A stretch of 64,000 bases of DNA from Megaleporinus macrocephalus (lineage: Eukaryota > Chordata > Actinopteri > Characiformes > Anostomidae). The stretch is from NCBI GenBank assembly GCA_021613375.1, contig CM038718.1:43146666-43210665 (forward strand). The letters are read 5' to 3'. Below are positions 41,878 through 53,989 of the stretch, piece after piece. The position numbers were made by a program, and so were the translations under genes. Numbering within the stretch: the stretch's first letter is position 1; each line of letters opens with the position of its first letter. The notes under the pieces are model-generated. The model was not told the DNA's origin. It worked only from the letters and a program-made list of their open reading frames with translations, and ran no database searches.

Positions 41878-42819
41878 CAAAACATTACATTACAATACCA
41901 AAGTATAAAAAAACAGGTCTAGGTGAAAAGAGCTTAAGCCAAAGTGTGAGCCTGACCGACTGTCAGAGTTAATATCTCTGAATGAATGAAACATGAAGGG
42001 CAAGGTAGGGATTAAATCATCACACTGTGTCTTTGTGAACCACAGAGATAAAGCATTTTTCCATGATGTCTGTACTGTAAATAGCTACTTAACCACAGAA
42101 GGTTGCAGGCCAGAGCTTTCTGGAACAAATCTCAGAAACTCTGAACACCTCAACAGTGAGATTTCATAGTTATAGACTATCAAAAGAATGCATTGTGATT
42201 ACTTGATGCAATATTGTTTATTGGTAATTGATTTTCTGGTAATTACTGTACTGGTGTGATATGATTTGTTCTTGTAGAGAAGATGTAAAAAAAGATGTTT
42301 AAAATCAAGTACATTCAGGTTTTCAGAGGTTGTAGAGGCTTCGTGCAGAGGGTTAAGAGGTCCATGTAAGGAATCTTGAAATGATACCAAAGAATCAAAC
42401 CCAGTGTCGGACAGGGCAATCAGTGGAGTTGGGAGAATTCCCGTTGGGCTGGTGATGTTTTGGGCAAATTACTCCAGGCTAACACACAGACCCACACATA
42501 CGAGCACAAGAACTCACAAACTAACTTTAAAACAGCTCCATATGTGCCATTTTACTGTAATACTTTAAAACTTATTGTATTTTTTATTTTATTTTAAGCA
42601 GCAAGAATTGTTTTTGAAAGATTTCAACTTTAGTTGAAGTTTAATTAAAAACCCTAATACAAAAAGTTGTCTGATGTATTTGTGTGACTAGCAAAGCACA
42701 AAGTTTCCTCATGACCACTTGGTGAGCTGTTAGATCCCAATGTTTTGAAGTAAATGTGTCTAAATTTCTAATAACATTAAAGTAGATGTGCATGTCAACA
42801 TTCTGAACCCCAAAGCACT
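41875..42819. other. intergenic, nothing identified
   Basis: AT-rich, without clear repeats or credible frames. Confidence 0.4.
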
Positions 42820-43440
42820 CCAGAATCCATATTTCTCAACTGCCCGAAACACTTTGTTGATGTCACTCTGTTACACAGTGACATCATCTCATAACACAAT
42901 CCTTTTTTCCCGCTTACTGTGAGTTTGGCACTCACTTACACAACACACTGAGAGCTAAACCAGTAAAAACGGATCACTCTGAAACGTCCAGCTCCAGTCC
43001 AGCTTGCAAGGGTGAATCTACCAACTTGTTCTACCGGACTTTCAGGATCGGATTCTGACTCAAACTGACACAGCAGAACCGATGCTATTGTAAGAACATC
43101 CACAGGGGTGTGGGGGCGGAGCTTGTAGCAAAATGCCACCAGAAACCACTTTTCTCAGCTGCCTGAAATGCCTCATTGGAATTCCAGCCCTTTACTCTGT
43201 TACACAGTGACATCATCTTGTAACTCAATCTTTATTACCGGCCTACTGGCGAGCTAGACACTCCCTTACACAACACACAGAGAGCTAAACCTGTAAAAAC
43301 TGATCACTCTGAAACGTCCAGGTCTAGTCCAGCTTACGAAGGTGAATCTACCAACTTGTTCCACACAGCGGTGTGGGGGCGGAGCTCGTAGCAAGATGCC
43401 ACTCTGTTGGTTGACCAATCTAAACACAGTGGGCAAGCTG
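42820..43440. repeat. about 320-bp tandem duplication
   Basis: Two copies in direct order: CTCTGTTACACAGTGACATC (about 42867 and 43196), ACACAACACACTGAGAGCTA / ACACAACACACAGAGAGCTA, GATCACTCTGAAACGTCCAG and GGTGAATCTACCAACTTGTT. The second copy is about 80% similar by eye and lacks part of the 3' end. Confidence 0.85.
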
Positions 43441-45500
43441 ACCAATCAGAGAACACTGGGCTCATCAGGGGGTGGAGCTTAAAGACACAGAAGCTCTAAC
43501 AGAGTGTTGGACATCATATCTTCCTGGTTCCTATGCTTAACCATTTTAAGTCAAACCACATTGAGCACCTTTCCATTTCAGTGATTAAGTCATGCAGGAA
43601 TTTTAAAAGATTGGTGGAATTCCTCTTTCTACAGACCTTATACAACGTGTTCTATAGATTCAGCCCTTCAAAGAAGCATTTAGGTTCCACTACCTTTACA
43701 TAAGAACCCATTTTTAACTCAAAAGCCCAAATATTGCTGGAGTTCTTTGTACAAGAGTGTTTAAATTGTGATGCGCAACTCCTCCCTGGGGACCTACAGG
43801 ACCACAACTGCAAAGACTGCACCTCTCTGATCACACCATGAAGAGCTTTGCACACGTAACCCCATCATCTTAGCATTCTCACCACAGCTGGACCATCCTA
43901 TCTTCCTTCACACTGCAAGGAACCTCAAGGAACCACCCGAGGACTGAGAGTCTATGTGCAAATGAACCACAGAGGCCTACCAGGAAGCCTGAAAGAACCC
44001 GCCAAGCCACCCCCCACCCCTCACCCCTCAGCTTCTCTCGGGCACGAACGCACTCCATGTGAGGGAGATAGAAGATTGATAGCATAATGACTGTGACCGC
44101 ATGGTTTAGTAATTTAAACTGGGAGTATCAGCTTAAATTGTTTCATGGCTTTCTGCAATGATACATTTAACAACAGGTCCAGGCAAGTGAGAAGATGCGA
44201 GAGAGGGAGGTAGGGGTGGGGGGGTGGGGGGGGGGCCCTCTTACGTTACAAGGCCTCTGCTGAAAAAGTACCTGGAAGACATGACACCACGGATTCTGTG
44301 AAGAAGTGCATTGTAGGCAGCACAATGTCAGCTTTCATAATGACCTCCATGTATAAGGCATGATTCAGTACAAAGCCCGGGTGTTTGGTCGCGCTTTCAT
44401 TCATACTGATACTGAAGTACTGAAACGGTACACTGTGCAAAGTCTCCACTACATTACAATAATTTTTCATAACTTTCCACTTGATGATGGAAAAGTTCAA
44501 ATACACACCCAAATGAATGGGGCTTACGGCCCCCCAAGTTGTGTTCTGGGTGACAAGCAAGGGTGTAGAATTATGGGTGTAAGTGACGTGTCCCCCACCA
44601 ATATCCAATATCCAGCGATTATTGAATTGTCCCTACCAATAATTTGATCCCCTCCAAAAAAAAACCCAATCTGTCAACGTCTCGTTAACCTAGAGGTGCA
44701 TACAGGGTTAAATCACATGCTCTACTGGAGTCCTACCTCCCCATAACACATATGGACCAGTGTGATTGGCTGTGCCTTTCCCTGCCGTCACGTGAGACTC
44801 TGTAGCTACGTTTGGTTGTTAGGGTTAGGTTATATGTCTTGTGCGAGACTTACTGTGTAAGACTCAGGTCCCCACCAATTTGCCCTTGGTGACAAGCAAA
44901 TGAAGCCTATACGTTGGCTGTTCATACTGCGTCCAGTACTGTGATGCCATTTGCCCATTTTTATAAACAACAGTATGAGGGTCTATCTCCAAACGCAGTG
45001 AGCTGCCTACATAGGCACTGACTGCTGTGCAAGGAGCAGCGTTCTCTTCTCGTCTCTTCTCATATAAGACAGATTATTGAGACGCTCTAGTTAGAAAGAG
45101 ACCGAGTCACTTGTTCCCGCCCACTGCGTGTGAGCAGTGTTTACTGACCTCAGCTGCAGCGTCTCCTCAGTGTTTTAGCTCCATGGATTCTCCTCTTGTG
45201 GGTTTTACTGCTGATGGTTTCTGCTCAGGAGGAGTGCAGTAGACTCGGAGAGTAGTTTTGACGCTTTAAGAAAACGAGTGCTGCTACTTACATCATGAGT
45301 CCTGCATCATGGGATCGTCTTAGCAGCTGAGGAGCGGCCAACCGATGCTTACATCCAATTCAGCCAAAGGAAGGAACCTCAGTAGACTGTATATTTAAGG
45401 CGTTTAAGAATTAAGATGGTCTAAGTGTTGGGACGATGTAAAATGCTAGGTTTTGAGACAGACCCACTGTGTCCGAGACTAGTCTAGCAAGAATATTAGA
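43441..45500. other. intergenic, nothing coding; G-run at 44209-44237
   Basis: Mostly unique-looking. GGTAGGGGTGGGGGGGTGGG and further G at 44209-44237 make a run with several G tracts. At 44618-44640 the segment ATTGAATTGTCCCTACCAAT is the reverse complement of the core of the 31-bp array unit at 9135-10118. Short frames show no known domain. Confidence 0.4.
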
Positions 45501-45509
45501 GATGAATTG

Positions 45510-45852
45510 GTTAAGTTTCAAGTTTATTTGTCATTTGCACATCATGTCAGGACATAACATGTATTGAAATGTTGGTGGTGAGGCTCAGATAATAACTCTA
45601 CAGCAGGGCAGCATTATATATAGTAGTAAAAACAGTGCAAACATAACAATAAATAGACAATAATGAAGTAAAATAAGCTAGAATATATACATTTAGTAAT
45701 AACTGATATACATAAAGGACTATACAAAACATACACAAGATATATACATAAGATATACAGGAGGACATATGTAGAAACTTATGTAAAAACTTTTGCATAG
45801 GCAGGTTATCTAAGAAGATAAATCTATTTAAAGTGACTTAGTGATATTGTCC
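45510..45852. mobile_element. possible dispersed repeat fragment
   Basis: TTTCAAGTTTATTTGTCATT, then TGCACATCATGTCAGG, CATGTATTGAAATGTTGGTG and GTGAGGCTCAGATAATAACT resemble a widespread fish repeat known to me only from its word pattern. It leads without a gap into the 49-bp array. Confidence 0.35.
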
Positions 45853-46562
45853 ATAGCAGTGATATCAGAATAAATAATATAATAGTATAATATAATGTAA
45901 TATAGCAGTGATATCAGAATAAATAATATAATAGTATAATATAATGTAATATAGCAGTGATATCAGAATAAATAATATAATAGTATAATATAATGTAATA
46001 TAGCAGCGATATCAGAATAAATAATATAATAGTATAATATAATGTAATATAGCAGTGATATCAGAATAAATAATATAATAGTATAATATAATGTAATATA
46101 GCAGTGATATCAGAATAAATAATATAATAGTATAATATAATGTAATATAGCAGCGATATCAGAATAAATAATATAATAGTATAATATAATGTAATATAGC
46201 AGCGATATCAGAATAAATAATATAATAGTATAATATAATGTAATATAGCAGTGATATCAGAATAAATAATATAATAGTATAATATAATGTAATATAGCAG
46301 TGATATCAGAATAAATAATATAATAGTATAATATAATGTAATATAGCAGCGATATCAGAATAAATAATATAATAGTATAATATAATGTAATATAGCAGTG
46401 ATATCAGAATAAATAATATAATAGTATAATATAATGTAATATAGCAGCGATATCAGAATAAATAATATAATAGTAAAATATAATGTAATATAGCAGCGAT
46501 ATCAGAATAAATAATATAATAGTATAATATAATGTAATATAGCAGCGATATCAGAATAAATA
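45853..46562. repeat. 49-bp satellite, about 14.5 copies
   Basis: The unit ATAGCAGTGATATCAGAATA then AATAATATAATAGTATAATA and TAATGTAAT repeats with a 49-bp step (45853, 45902 and onward). The only common difference is CAGTGAT versus CAGCGAT, so the array is nearly uniform. It ends exactly where the LINE fragment begins. Confidence 0.97.
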
Positions 46563-47337
46563 TTTTAGTTGGTAGACGGCCTTCTCTGATGAAGATCACT
46601 ATCTTTAATCTTAGTATAGATGGTGTGCAGATTCTTCCTTCTTCTCAGGTTCAAAATTTGGGTGCAACTTTTCATAGTCACCTAAATTTTGATACCCATA
46701 TCAAAAATATTACTAAAGTTTCTTTTATCATCTTAGAAACGTTGTTAGACTCAGGTCCTATCTATCAGCTATCTCTTGTAGGTTGGACTACTGTAATTCT
46801 CTTTTTGCTGGTTTGCCTAAAAAATCTCTTCAGAGGCTTCAGTATGTTCAGAATTGTGCTGCCAGAGTTTTAACCCGTGCATCTCCTCGTGCTCATATGA
46901 CTCCTGTGCTGGAAAGACTGCACTGGCTCCCTGTTGGTGCCCGTATTGATTTTAAAATTCTCGTACTGACGTATAGGGTGGTGCATGGTACAGCTCCAGG
47001 GTATCTAGTTGATTTGGTAAAGTACTATACTCCCTCTCGCTCTTTACGCTCTGTTGGTGCTCTTACTCTACAGCAGCCGGTCTGTAAACGTAGGTCAGTG
47101 GGGAGCGAGCATTTTCTTATAGAGCTCCTCGGCTGTGGAATGCCTGACCAGACACTATAAAAAAGGCTCCTACAGTAGTACCTTTTAAAAAGTTACTTAA
47201 GATACATCTGTTTAGATTAACCTTTAATTGTTATTGATTTTTTTTTATTCAATTTATATACATACATTTTTGTATTGAGTGTTTTTATGTTTATATGTAG
47301 TGCTTTGGGTTTGAGAAAGGTGCATTCAAATTTAAAA

Positions 47338-47372
<35 letters not shown>
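46563..47372 (+). pseudogene. L2-type LINE fragment, 3' end of reverse transcriptase ORF, broken
   Basis: Translation gives the C-terminal part of a non-LTR retrotransposon polyprotein of the L2 type: IDGVQILPSSQVQNLGATF at 46615-46675, then DYCNSLFAGLPKKSLQRLQY from 46786, VQNCAARVLTR, TPVLERLHWLPVGARIDFKI and TPSRSLRS. A further decayed piece reads RAPRLWNA then a stop, and VPFKKLLKIHLFR near 47187. At least two frame changes (about 46745-46785 and 47105-47120), one stop and an internal deletion show it is dead. The catalytic YADD region is absent, so it is 5'-truncated. The 3' end GGTGCATTCAAATTTAAA is followed by (ATT)n at 47338-47372, typical of L2 tails. Confidence 0.88.
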
Positions 47373-47373
<1 letters not shown>

Positions 47374-47989
47374 ATAAGAATTACTTACTTACTTCTGACT
47401 GTGTGGGTACACATGAACTACACTGTAACTGCTAGTGACGGAGTGACTGTTATAGATGGATTACAGCAATACAACATATGTAATTACAATTTCTTTCTGT
47501 GACAACAGGAGATGCCCACTTCCCTAAGAAGTATGTTTTATGTAATTAATTGAACGTGCTGCTTTATTACCAAATCAATGGAAAAAATCTGTTATACTCA
47601 TGTTATTACCAATGTTGTTACATAAGAGAGAGTGTGCTGTTACAACTATCAATGCCCCTCATGTAAGGCCAACAAACCAAATTGATGCACACATGTAATG
47701 ACATAGTATGTAATTACATAAGCATTACTTACTAGCTTCAAAGCTCCAGTGCTAAACTAGAGAGCCTTCAGACACCAGCTTGGCTGAATGACTACTTTTG
47801 AGGTACGAGCAAAACTCTTGGTCCCACTATATATGAATTGTCTCTAATAACTGTGTAATTACACATGAACTACACAAGCAACAACAATGTAACTACTACT
47901 GATGAAGCCACTGTTACAGATGGCATATAATAGTGCAGCATATGTAATTACACACATGTATCAAATTCTTTTTTTGGCTAATGTAATTA
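47373..47989. other. intergenic; outliers of the following array
   Basis: AT-rich with isolated words shared with the next array (CACATGAACTACAC near 47410 and 47865, GTAATTACA). It appears to be the decayed edge of the array. Confidence 0.5.
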
Positions 47990-49775
47990 CATAAAAAGAA
48001 GCTTAATGGTTGTAACAGCATTTTTTCCTCATGTAATTACACATGAACAACACAAGCAACAACAATGTAACTACTACTGATGAAGCCACTGTTACAGATG
48101 TTAGTACAACAGTATGGCTTATGTAATAACACATGAACAACACAGTAACTACAACTGAAATAGCCACTGTTACAGATGTTAGTACAGCAGTATGGCTTAT
48201 GTAATTACACATGAACAACACATGAACAACAATGTAACTACTACTGAAGTGGCCACTGTTACAGATGTTATTACAGCAGTACAGTTTATGTAATTACACA
48301 TGAACAACACATGGACAACAATGTATCTACTACTGAATTAGCCACTGTTACAAATGTCATTACAACAGTATGGCTTAAGTAATTACACATGAACAACAAT
48401 GTAACTACTACTGAAGTAGCCACTGTTACAGATGTTAGTACAGCAGTATGGCTTATGTGATTACACATGAACAACAATGTAACTACAACTGAAATAGCCA
48501 CTGTTACAGATGTTACTACTGCAGTACAGGTTATGTAATAACATATGAACAACACATGAACAACAATGTATCTACTACTGAAATAGCCACTGTTACAGAT
48601 GTTAGTACAGCAGTATGGCTTATGTAATTACATATGAACAACAATGTAACTACTACTGATGAAGCCACTGTTACAGATGACATATAATAGTGCAGCATAT
48701 GTAATTACACACATTACATAAAAAGAAGCTTAATGGTTGTAACAGCATTTTTTCCTCATGTAATTACACATGAACAACACAAGCAACAACAATGTAACTA
48801 CTACTGATGAAGCCACTGTTACAGATGTTAGTACAACAGTATGGCTTATGTAATAACACATGAACAATACAGTAACTACAACTGAAATAGCCACTGTTAC
48901 AGATGTTAGTACAGCAGTATGGCTTATGTAATTACACATGAACAACACATGAACAACAATGTAACTACTACTGAAGTGGCCACTGTTACAGATGTTATTA
49001 CAGCAGTACAGTTTATGTAATTACACATGAACAACACATGGACAACAATGTAACTACTACTGAATTAGCCACTGTTACAGATGTTAGTACAGCAGTATGG
49101 CTTATGTAATTACACATGAACAACAATGTAACTACTACTGAAGTGGCCACTGTTACAGATGTTAGTACAGCAGTATGGCTTATGTAATTACACATGAACA
49201 ACAATGTAACTACAACTGAAATAGCCACTGTTACAGATGTTACTACTGCAGTACAGGTTATGTAATAACATATGAACAACACATGAACAACAATGTATCT
49301 ACTACTGAAATAGCCACTGTTACAGATGTTACTACTGCAGTACAGGTTATGTAATAACATATGAACAACACATGAACAACAATGTATCTACTACTGAAGT
49401 AGCCACTGTTACAGATGTTACTACTGCAGTACAGGTTATGTAATAACATATGAACAACACATGAACAACAATGTATCTACTACTGAAATAGCCACTTTTA
49501 CAGATGTTACTACTGCAGTACAGGTTATGTAATAACATATGAACAACACATGAACAACAATGTATCTACTACTGAAGTAGCCACTGTTACAGATGTTACT
49601 ACTGCAGTACAGGTTATGTAATTACACATGAACAACAATGTAACTACTACTGAAGTAGCCACTGATACAGATGTTAGTACAGCAGTACGGCTTATGTAAT
49701 TACACATGAACAACAATGTATCTACTACTGAAGTAGCCACTGTTACAGATTAATAACAGCAGTGCAGCTTATGTA
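47990..49775. repeat. 78/89-bp satellite with 727-bp higher-order duplication
   Basis: The basic unit is about 78 bp: AACAACAATGTAACTACTAC, TGAAGTAGCCACTGTTACAG, ATGTTAGTACAGCAGTATGG and CTTATGTAATTACACATG. An 89-bp form carries an extra AACAACACATG. About 21 copies. A block starting near 47997 (AAGAAGCTTAATGGTTGTAA) recurs at 48724, giving a 727-bp higher-order repeat. Most units contain TGTAATTACA or the variant TGTAATAACA. Minus-strand open frames of 60-115 codons are incidental. Confidence 0.95.
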
Positions 49776-50247
49776 GTTACATTTATGTATTAGTTTCTTT
49801 CTGGGACAGTACTGACACACCAACAACCAACAGCAATGCACAGTTAAAAGTATTTCCTTATAAAACACTGCTGTTCTATTATAATAGTTAATGTTATAAC
49901 ACTTTATTACCAATATGTTAATATGAGAAAGAATGTGCTGTTACAATTATCAATACCTCCTTATGTAATTACATAAGGCCAAAAAAACGAATTGATGCAA
50001 ACATGTAATTACATAAGCCGTACTGCTGTAGTAACATCTATAACAGTGTTCCATTGCTGTAGGATGTCTTGTTCACGTGTAACTACACGCTTATTACTGA
50101 CGCCTCCTATGACGTGGGAGCCCAACAGTTTTTCCCACCAAACTTTTTCCTTCCACAGTACTCGCAGCAGCATCCAGGGCTGTGTTCAAATTCAAACGCT
50201 AATTAGGGCCCCTATTTGTCACCATTAGGACCCGGGACAAAAAAGGT
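49776..50247. other. intergenic, right flank of the 78/89-bp array
   Basis: Single decayed copies of array words continue to about 50090 (ATTACATAAGCCGTACTGCT at 50010). No gene. Confidence 0.45.
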
Positions 50248-50277
50248 CACCCCCCCCCCCCACCCCCCCCGCCCCAT
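50248..50277. repeat. poly-C run
   Basis: Almost pure C (CCCCCCCCCCCCACCCCCCC then CGCCCC). The complementary strand is a G-run that could form a quadruplex. Confidence 0.9.
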
Positions 50278-51364
50278 TTCTCTTTAATGACGGTACATTA
50301 CCCCCATCATTAGCAGTTCAGAGCGAGGTCAAAAGTCACGCTCGGTGTTAGCGCAGACCAGCTGGACGCGGTGCTATGTGATGTTAATGGGGAGGCGTGG
50401 GGGACAAAAGGTGGAGGAATAAAGGAGGATGCGTGTCTGTTATCCGTCCAACAAAACAAGCCTCCCCCCCGACTAACCTGTAACCGCGACTAGGTGCTAT
50501 CAACCTCGCTAACCATCTACTGAAACCCTTTTACAAGCCTGAGAGAGCCTCGCCGGTCATATTAAACCAAACAATGGCCTAGCTAGACAGAGACAAATGA
50601 AGTCCGTGGGTCAGCATTGTCCCGTTTGAGGAGCGTCCCCAGGTTTCGCGGCCGATCTCATCCATTCGGGGGGCTGGCTGCTCGCTAGCTGTGGGAAGAG
50701 GTGTTGAAGGATTGCTTTCAAACCACATCCCGGAGGAGAAAGACTACACTGCTGCCATCCTCTATTGTTGACGGCGTCTCGGGAGTAGAATGTAGCACAG
50801 TGGCATTCTCTGCTGAAACCGGCGCTACGCTGAGCTCCCCGTAGCAATGACAGCGTCTCAAAAGCCATCGTCTCTCGTTACAGCGGTGGGAAAGCGCGGA
50901 GAAACCAGCCCCGGCAGGACCAGCGTGGGAGGACGAGCGGCACTCTTTCAATAGCTACTGCGAAGGACGACATCAGATCAGGCTGTAAAGGAATTAGCCC
51001 GGCACTCGGCAGACAAAGGACATTAGCAGACATTAGCATTGTCTTTCCAGGCTGTTGTCCTGCTAAAGCTTCGGCCGTAACTAATTCAGGACCCGGCCGG
51101 GTTTGAAAACAGTCATAACTTGTAGGCATTGTAAACGTTGCAAAGCCATTAACTGGAGGACAATGCTTTATTGGCTCAATTCGGCTGACAGCTGAAAAGT
51201 GTGGCCCGAGCTGGAATTCAGGGCATTTCAAGCCTGTTTAGATGCTTTCTTAGATAAGAGCGCTCACCTAAAACTTTTATTTCAAGCTATTCATATGTAC
51301 ACCACTGAGCAAACTGTGATTTAGGCCTCTGAGCTTATTGTTTGAGAGGCTAATGAGTGTATCT
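50278..51364. other. intergenic, lower-repeat island
   Basis: About 1 kb of balanced-composition, repeat-free sequence (50280-51240), rich in CpG compared with the surroundings. The minus-strand frames (up to 117 codons) show no domain I recognise. One of the stronger candidates for conserved regulatory DNA in the gene-free half, but that is only inference from composition. Confidence 0.4.
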
Positions 51365-51955
51365 TCACCAGATATCATTAGAACAGATGCAAAGTAACAT
51401 GAATATGTTATTGTGAGAGAAGTAGATCAGATCTTGATCCAGTTTGAAGAACAAAGTTAGGTTCCAGATTTCTCCTGGACGCCCCAGACATTGTATGAAT
51501 GTGTTCAGTTCCTTCAGCAGCAAATCTTGATTTAGCTTAATGAAGTACTGAGCAGTCAAAGCAGGTATTAGATGAGAACTGATAATAATACTGGGTTGTT
51601 TAGGAGAAGCTTGGAAAGGGTTAAATAAACACACTGACGTATGGAAAAGCACTACTTACTCCATTAATACTGTTTAATATTTAAATAATAAAGTGTTTAC
51701 TGAGTAAATAAAAGCTTTCTGTCTGTAAAAATAGCTTCTTATATATAATATTGACCCCAAGTGAGAACTGTAAACAATACTGGGTTGTTCCCACAAGGAG
51801 AAGCTTGGAAAGGGTTAAATAAACACACTGATGTATGAAAAAGCACTACTTACTCTATTAATACTAAGTAAATAGAAGCTTCCCGTCTGGAAAATTAGCC
51901 TATTAAATATAATAACGTCCCCAAGTGTCTAAAACATTAGCAGTAATATTAGAGT
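51365..51955 (-). mobile_element. dispersed repeat family X, reverse copy with internal duplication
   Basis: Reverse order of 5441-6010: AAAGTAACATGAATATGTTA, TTGTGAGAGAAGTAGATCAG, AGGTTCCAGATTTCTCCTGG, GAGAAGCTTGGAAAGGGTTA and GAAGCTTCCCGTCTGG. A segment of about 185 bp containing AAGCTTGGAAAGGGTTAAAT occurs twice (about 51600 and 51790). No coding capacity. Confidence 0.8.
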
Positions 51956-51959
51956 ACTG

Positions 51960-53320
51960 TATATTAACTATTATCAGGACCACCACAGAGCAGGTACTAT
52001 TAGGGAGGTGGGTCATTCTCAGGACTGCAGTGACACTGAAATGGTGGTGTGTTAGTGTGTTATGTGCTGGTGTGAGTGGATCAGACACAGCAGTGTCTAA
52101 CAGCAGTGTTTAAACACTGTGTCCACTCACTGTCCACTCTATTAGACACTCCTACTACTTGCTGGTCCACCTTGTAGATGTAAAGTCAGAGACAGTAGCT
52201 CATCTGCTGCTGCACAGTTTGTGTTCCTCTAGTTCTTCATCAGTGGACACAGGACGCCGCCCACAGGACACTGCTGCCTGGATGTTGCTGGATGGTGGAC
52301 GATTCTCACTCTGATCTACTCACACCAGCACACCATCTGTTTCACTGCAGTGCTGAGAATGACCCACCTCCCTAATAGTATCTGCTCAGGGTGGTCCTGT
52401 GGGGGTCCTGATTATTAAAGAACAGAGTAATAAAGTATACAGAGAATCAGATGAACTACAGTCTGTAAGTGGAGCTCCTGTATGGTCAGTGGAGCTGATA
52501 CAGTGGACAGTGAGTGGAGGTCCTGTATGGTCAGTGGAGCTGATACAGTGGACAGTGAGTGTAGGTCCTGTATGGTCAGTGGAGCTGATACAGTGGACAG
52601 TGAGTGGAGGTCCTGTATGGTCAGTGGAGCTGATACAGTGGACAGTGAGTGTAGGTCCTGTATGGTCAGTGGAGCTGATACAGTGGACAGTGAGTGGAGG
52701 TCCTGTATGGTCAGTGGAGCTGATACAGTGGACAGTGAGTGTAGGTCCTGTATGGTCAGTGGAGCTGATACATTGGACAGAGAGTGTAGGTCCTGTATGG
52801 TCAGTGGAGCTGATACAGTGGACAGTGAGTGGAGGTCCTGTATGGTCAGTGGAGCTGATACAGTGGACAGTGAGTGGAGGTCCTGTATGGTCAGTGGAGC
52901 TGATACAGTGGACAGTGAGTGTAGGTCCTGTATGGTCAGTGGAGCTGATACAGTGGACAGTGAGTGTAGGTCCTGTATGGTCAGTGGAGCTGATACAGTG
53001 GACAGTGAGTGTAGGTCCTGTATGGTCAGTGGAGCTGATACAGTGGACAGTGAGTGTAGCTCCTGTATGGTCAGTGGAGCTGATACAGTGGACAGTGAGT
53101 GGAGGTCCTGTATGGTCAGTGGAGCTGATACAGTGGACAGTGAGTGTATCTCCTGTATGGTCAGTGGAGCTGATATAGTGGACAGTGAGTGTAGGTCCTG
53201 TATGGTTAGTGGAGCTGATACAGTGGACAGTGAGTGGAGGTCCTGTATGGTCAGTGGAGTGTGTAGATATGAGGAGGTGGGTTCAATGTTATGGCTGATC
53301 AGTGTATGTATATTTTAGTG
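51960..53320. mobile_element. fold-back element copy C with 45-bp segment amplified about 18 times
   Basis: Both arms are visible: 51975-52110 (AGGGAGGTGGGTCATTCTCA, GTGGATCAGACACAGCAG) and, inverted, about 52310-52415 (GATCTACTCACACCAGCACA, TGACCCACCTCCCTAATAGT). They flank a core shared with copies A and B. Downstream, the segment GTGAGTGGAGGTCCTGTATG then GTCAGTGGAGCTGATACAGT and GGACA repeats with a 45-bp step from about 52465 to 53260. The element closes with TGTTATGGCTGATCAGTGTA near 53290. Copy B has this segment only about twice. Because 45 is divisible by three, two overlapping frames of about 260-280 codons stay open; they code only for the repeat. Confidence 0.85.
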
Positions 53321-53989
53321 GATACTTCTGGATGTAACAGGTTGTTGAGCAGACAGCAGTGACGTGTATACAAAACAAAACAAAACAAGAAAATCTACTG
53401 TTAAAAAAGAGCCTGAAGCGATCCACGCAGCCCAAACTGCTCCCCTTTCGAAACTCGCTCTCGTTCCTGACGCTTTTCTCTTTTCAAAGCCTCGCTGCGA
53501 GAGATTTATAGAAGTTCTCAGACGCTTCCATCGACGAGCAGAAAAACATGAAGATGGCGCGCGCTGTCAGGCCCAGCTAGCCTGAAATCACAGCTTTGAT
53601 TAATTGCCGTGTGTTTTGTTGACTCGGAGGTGATTTGAGTGGAATAAGCAGGTTGGAACAGGCCTCTGCTGCAGTCTGCTTCTGTCTTGGCCTTTATCAT
53701 AGTCCTCGTTAAAAAAAAAAGAGACAGTAATATATTTTCATTGTAAAGTGGCACCCGTATATATTACTTCCCATCAACAAATAAATATGTATGTAATTAT
53801 GTTTCTGCTAGTGTCGTAAAGCAGTCATTATTGGGTATAGGGTTGTTTTGATAGGCTGGAAATACTATGATGACTAAAGTCCTATGCACAGTGACAGATC
53901 ACATTATAGTGGCCCTATGCCTGAACTGGTATTTGTCTGCTTGGGGTCCCCCTACAGTAACCCTACTGTGCTTTGAGCTGATAGTTTAA
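53321..53989. other. intergenic, small lower-repeat island
   Basis: 53400-53700 has no visible repeats and includes ATCACAGCTTTGATTAATTG. Nothing coding is supported. Confidence 0.35.

Noticed and set aside
46589..47160. Functional reverse transcriptase gene
   Set aside because: Catalytic domain absent, at least two frame changes and a stop; only the C-terminal end of an L2-type ORF remains.
47990..49740. Seven minus-strand frames of 60-115 codons resembling each other
   Set aside because: They translate the 78/89-bp satellite; similarity is due to the DNA repeat.
52399..53318. Two overlapping + strand frames of 259 and 278 codons
   Set aside because: Both are by-products of the 45-bp repeat; two different frames open over the same bases is a sign of repetition, not coding.
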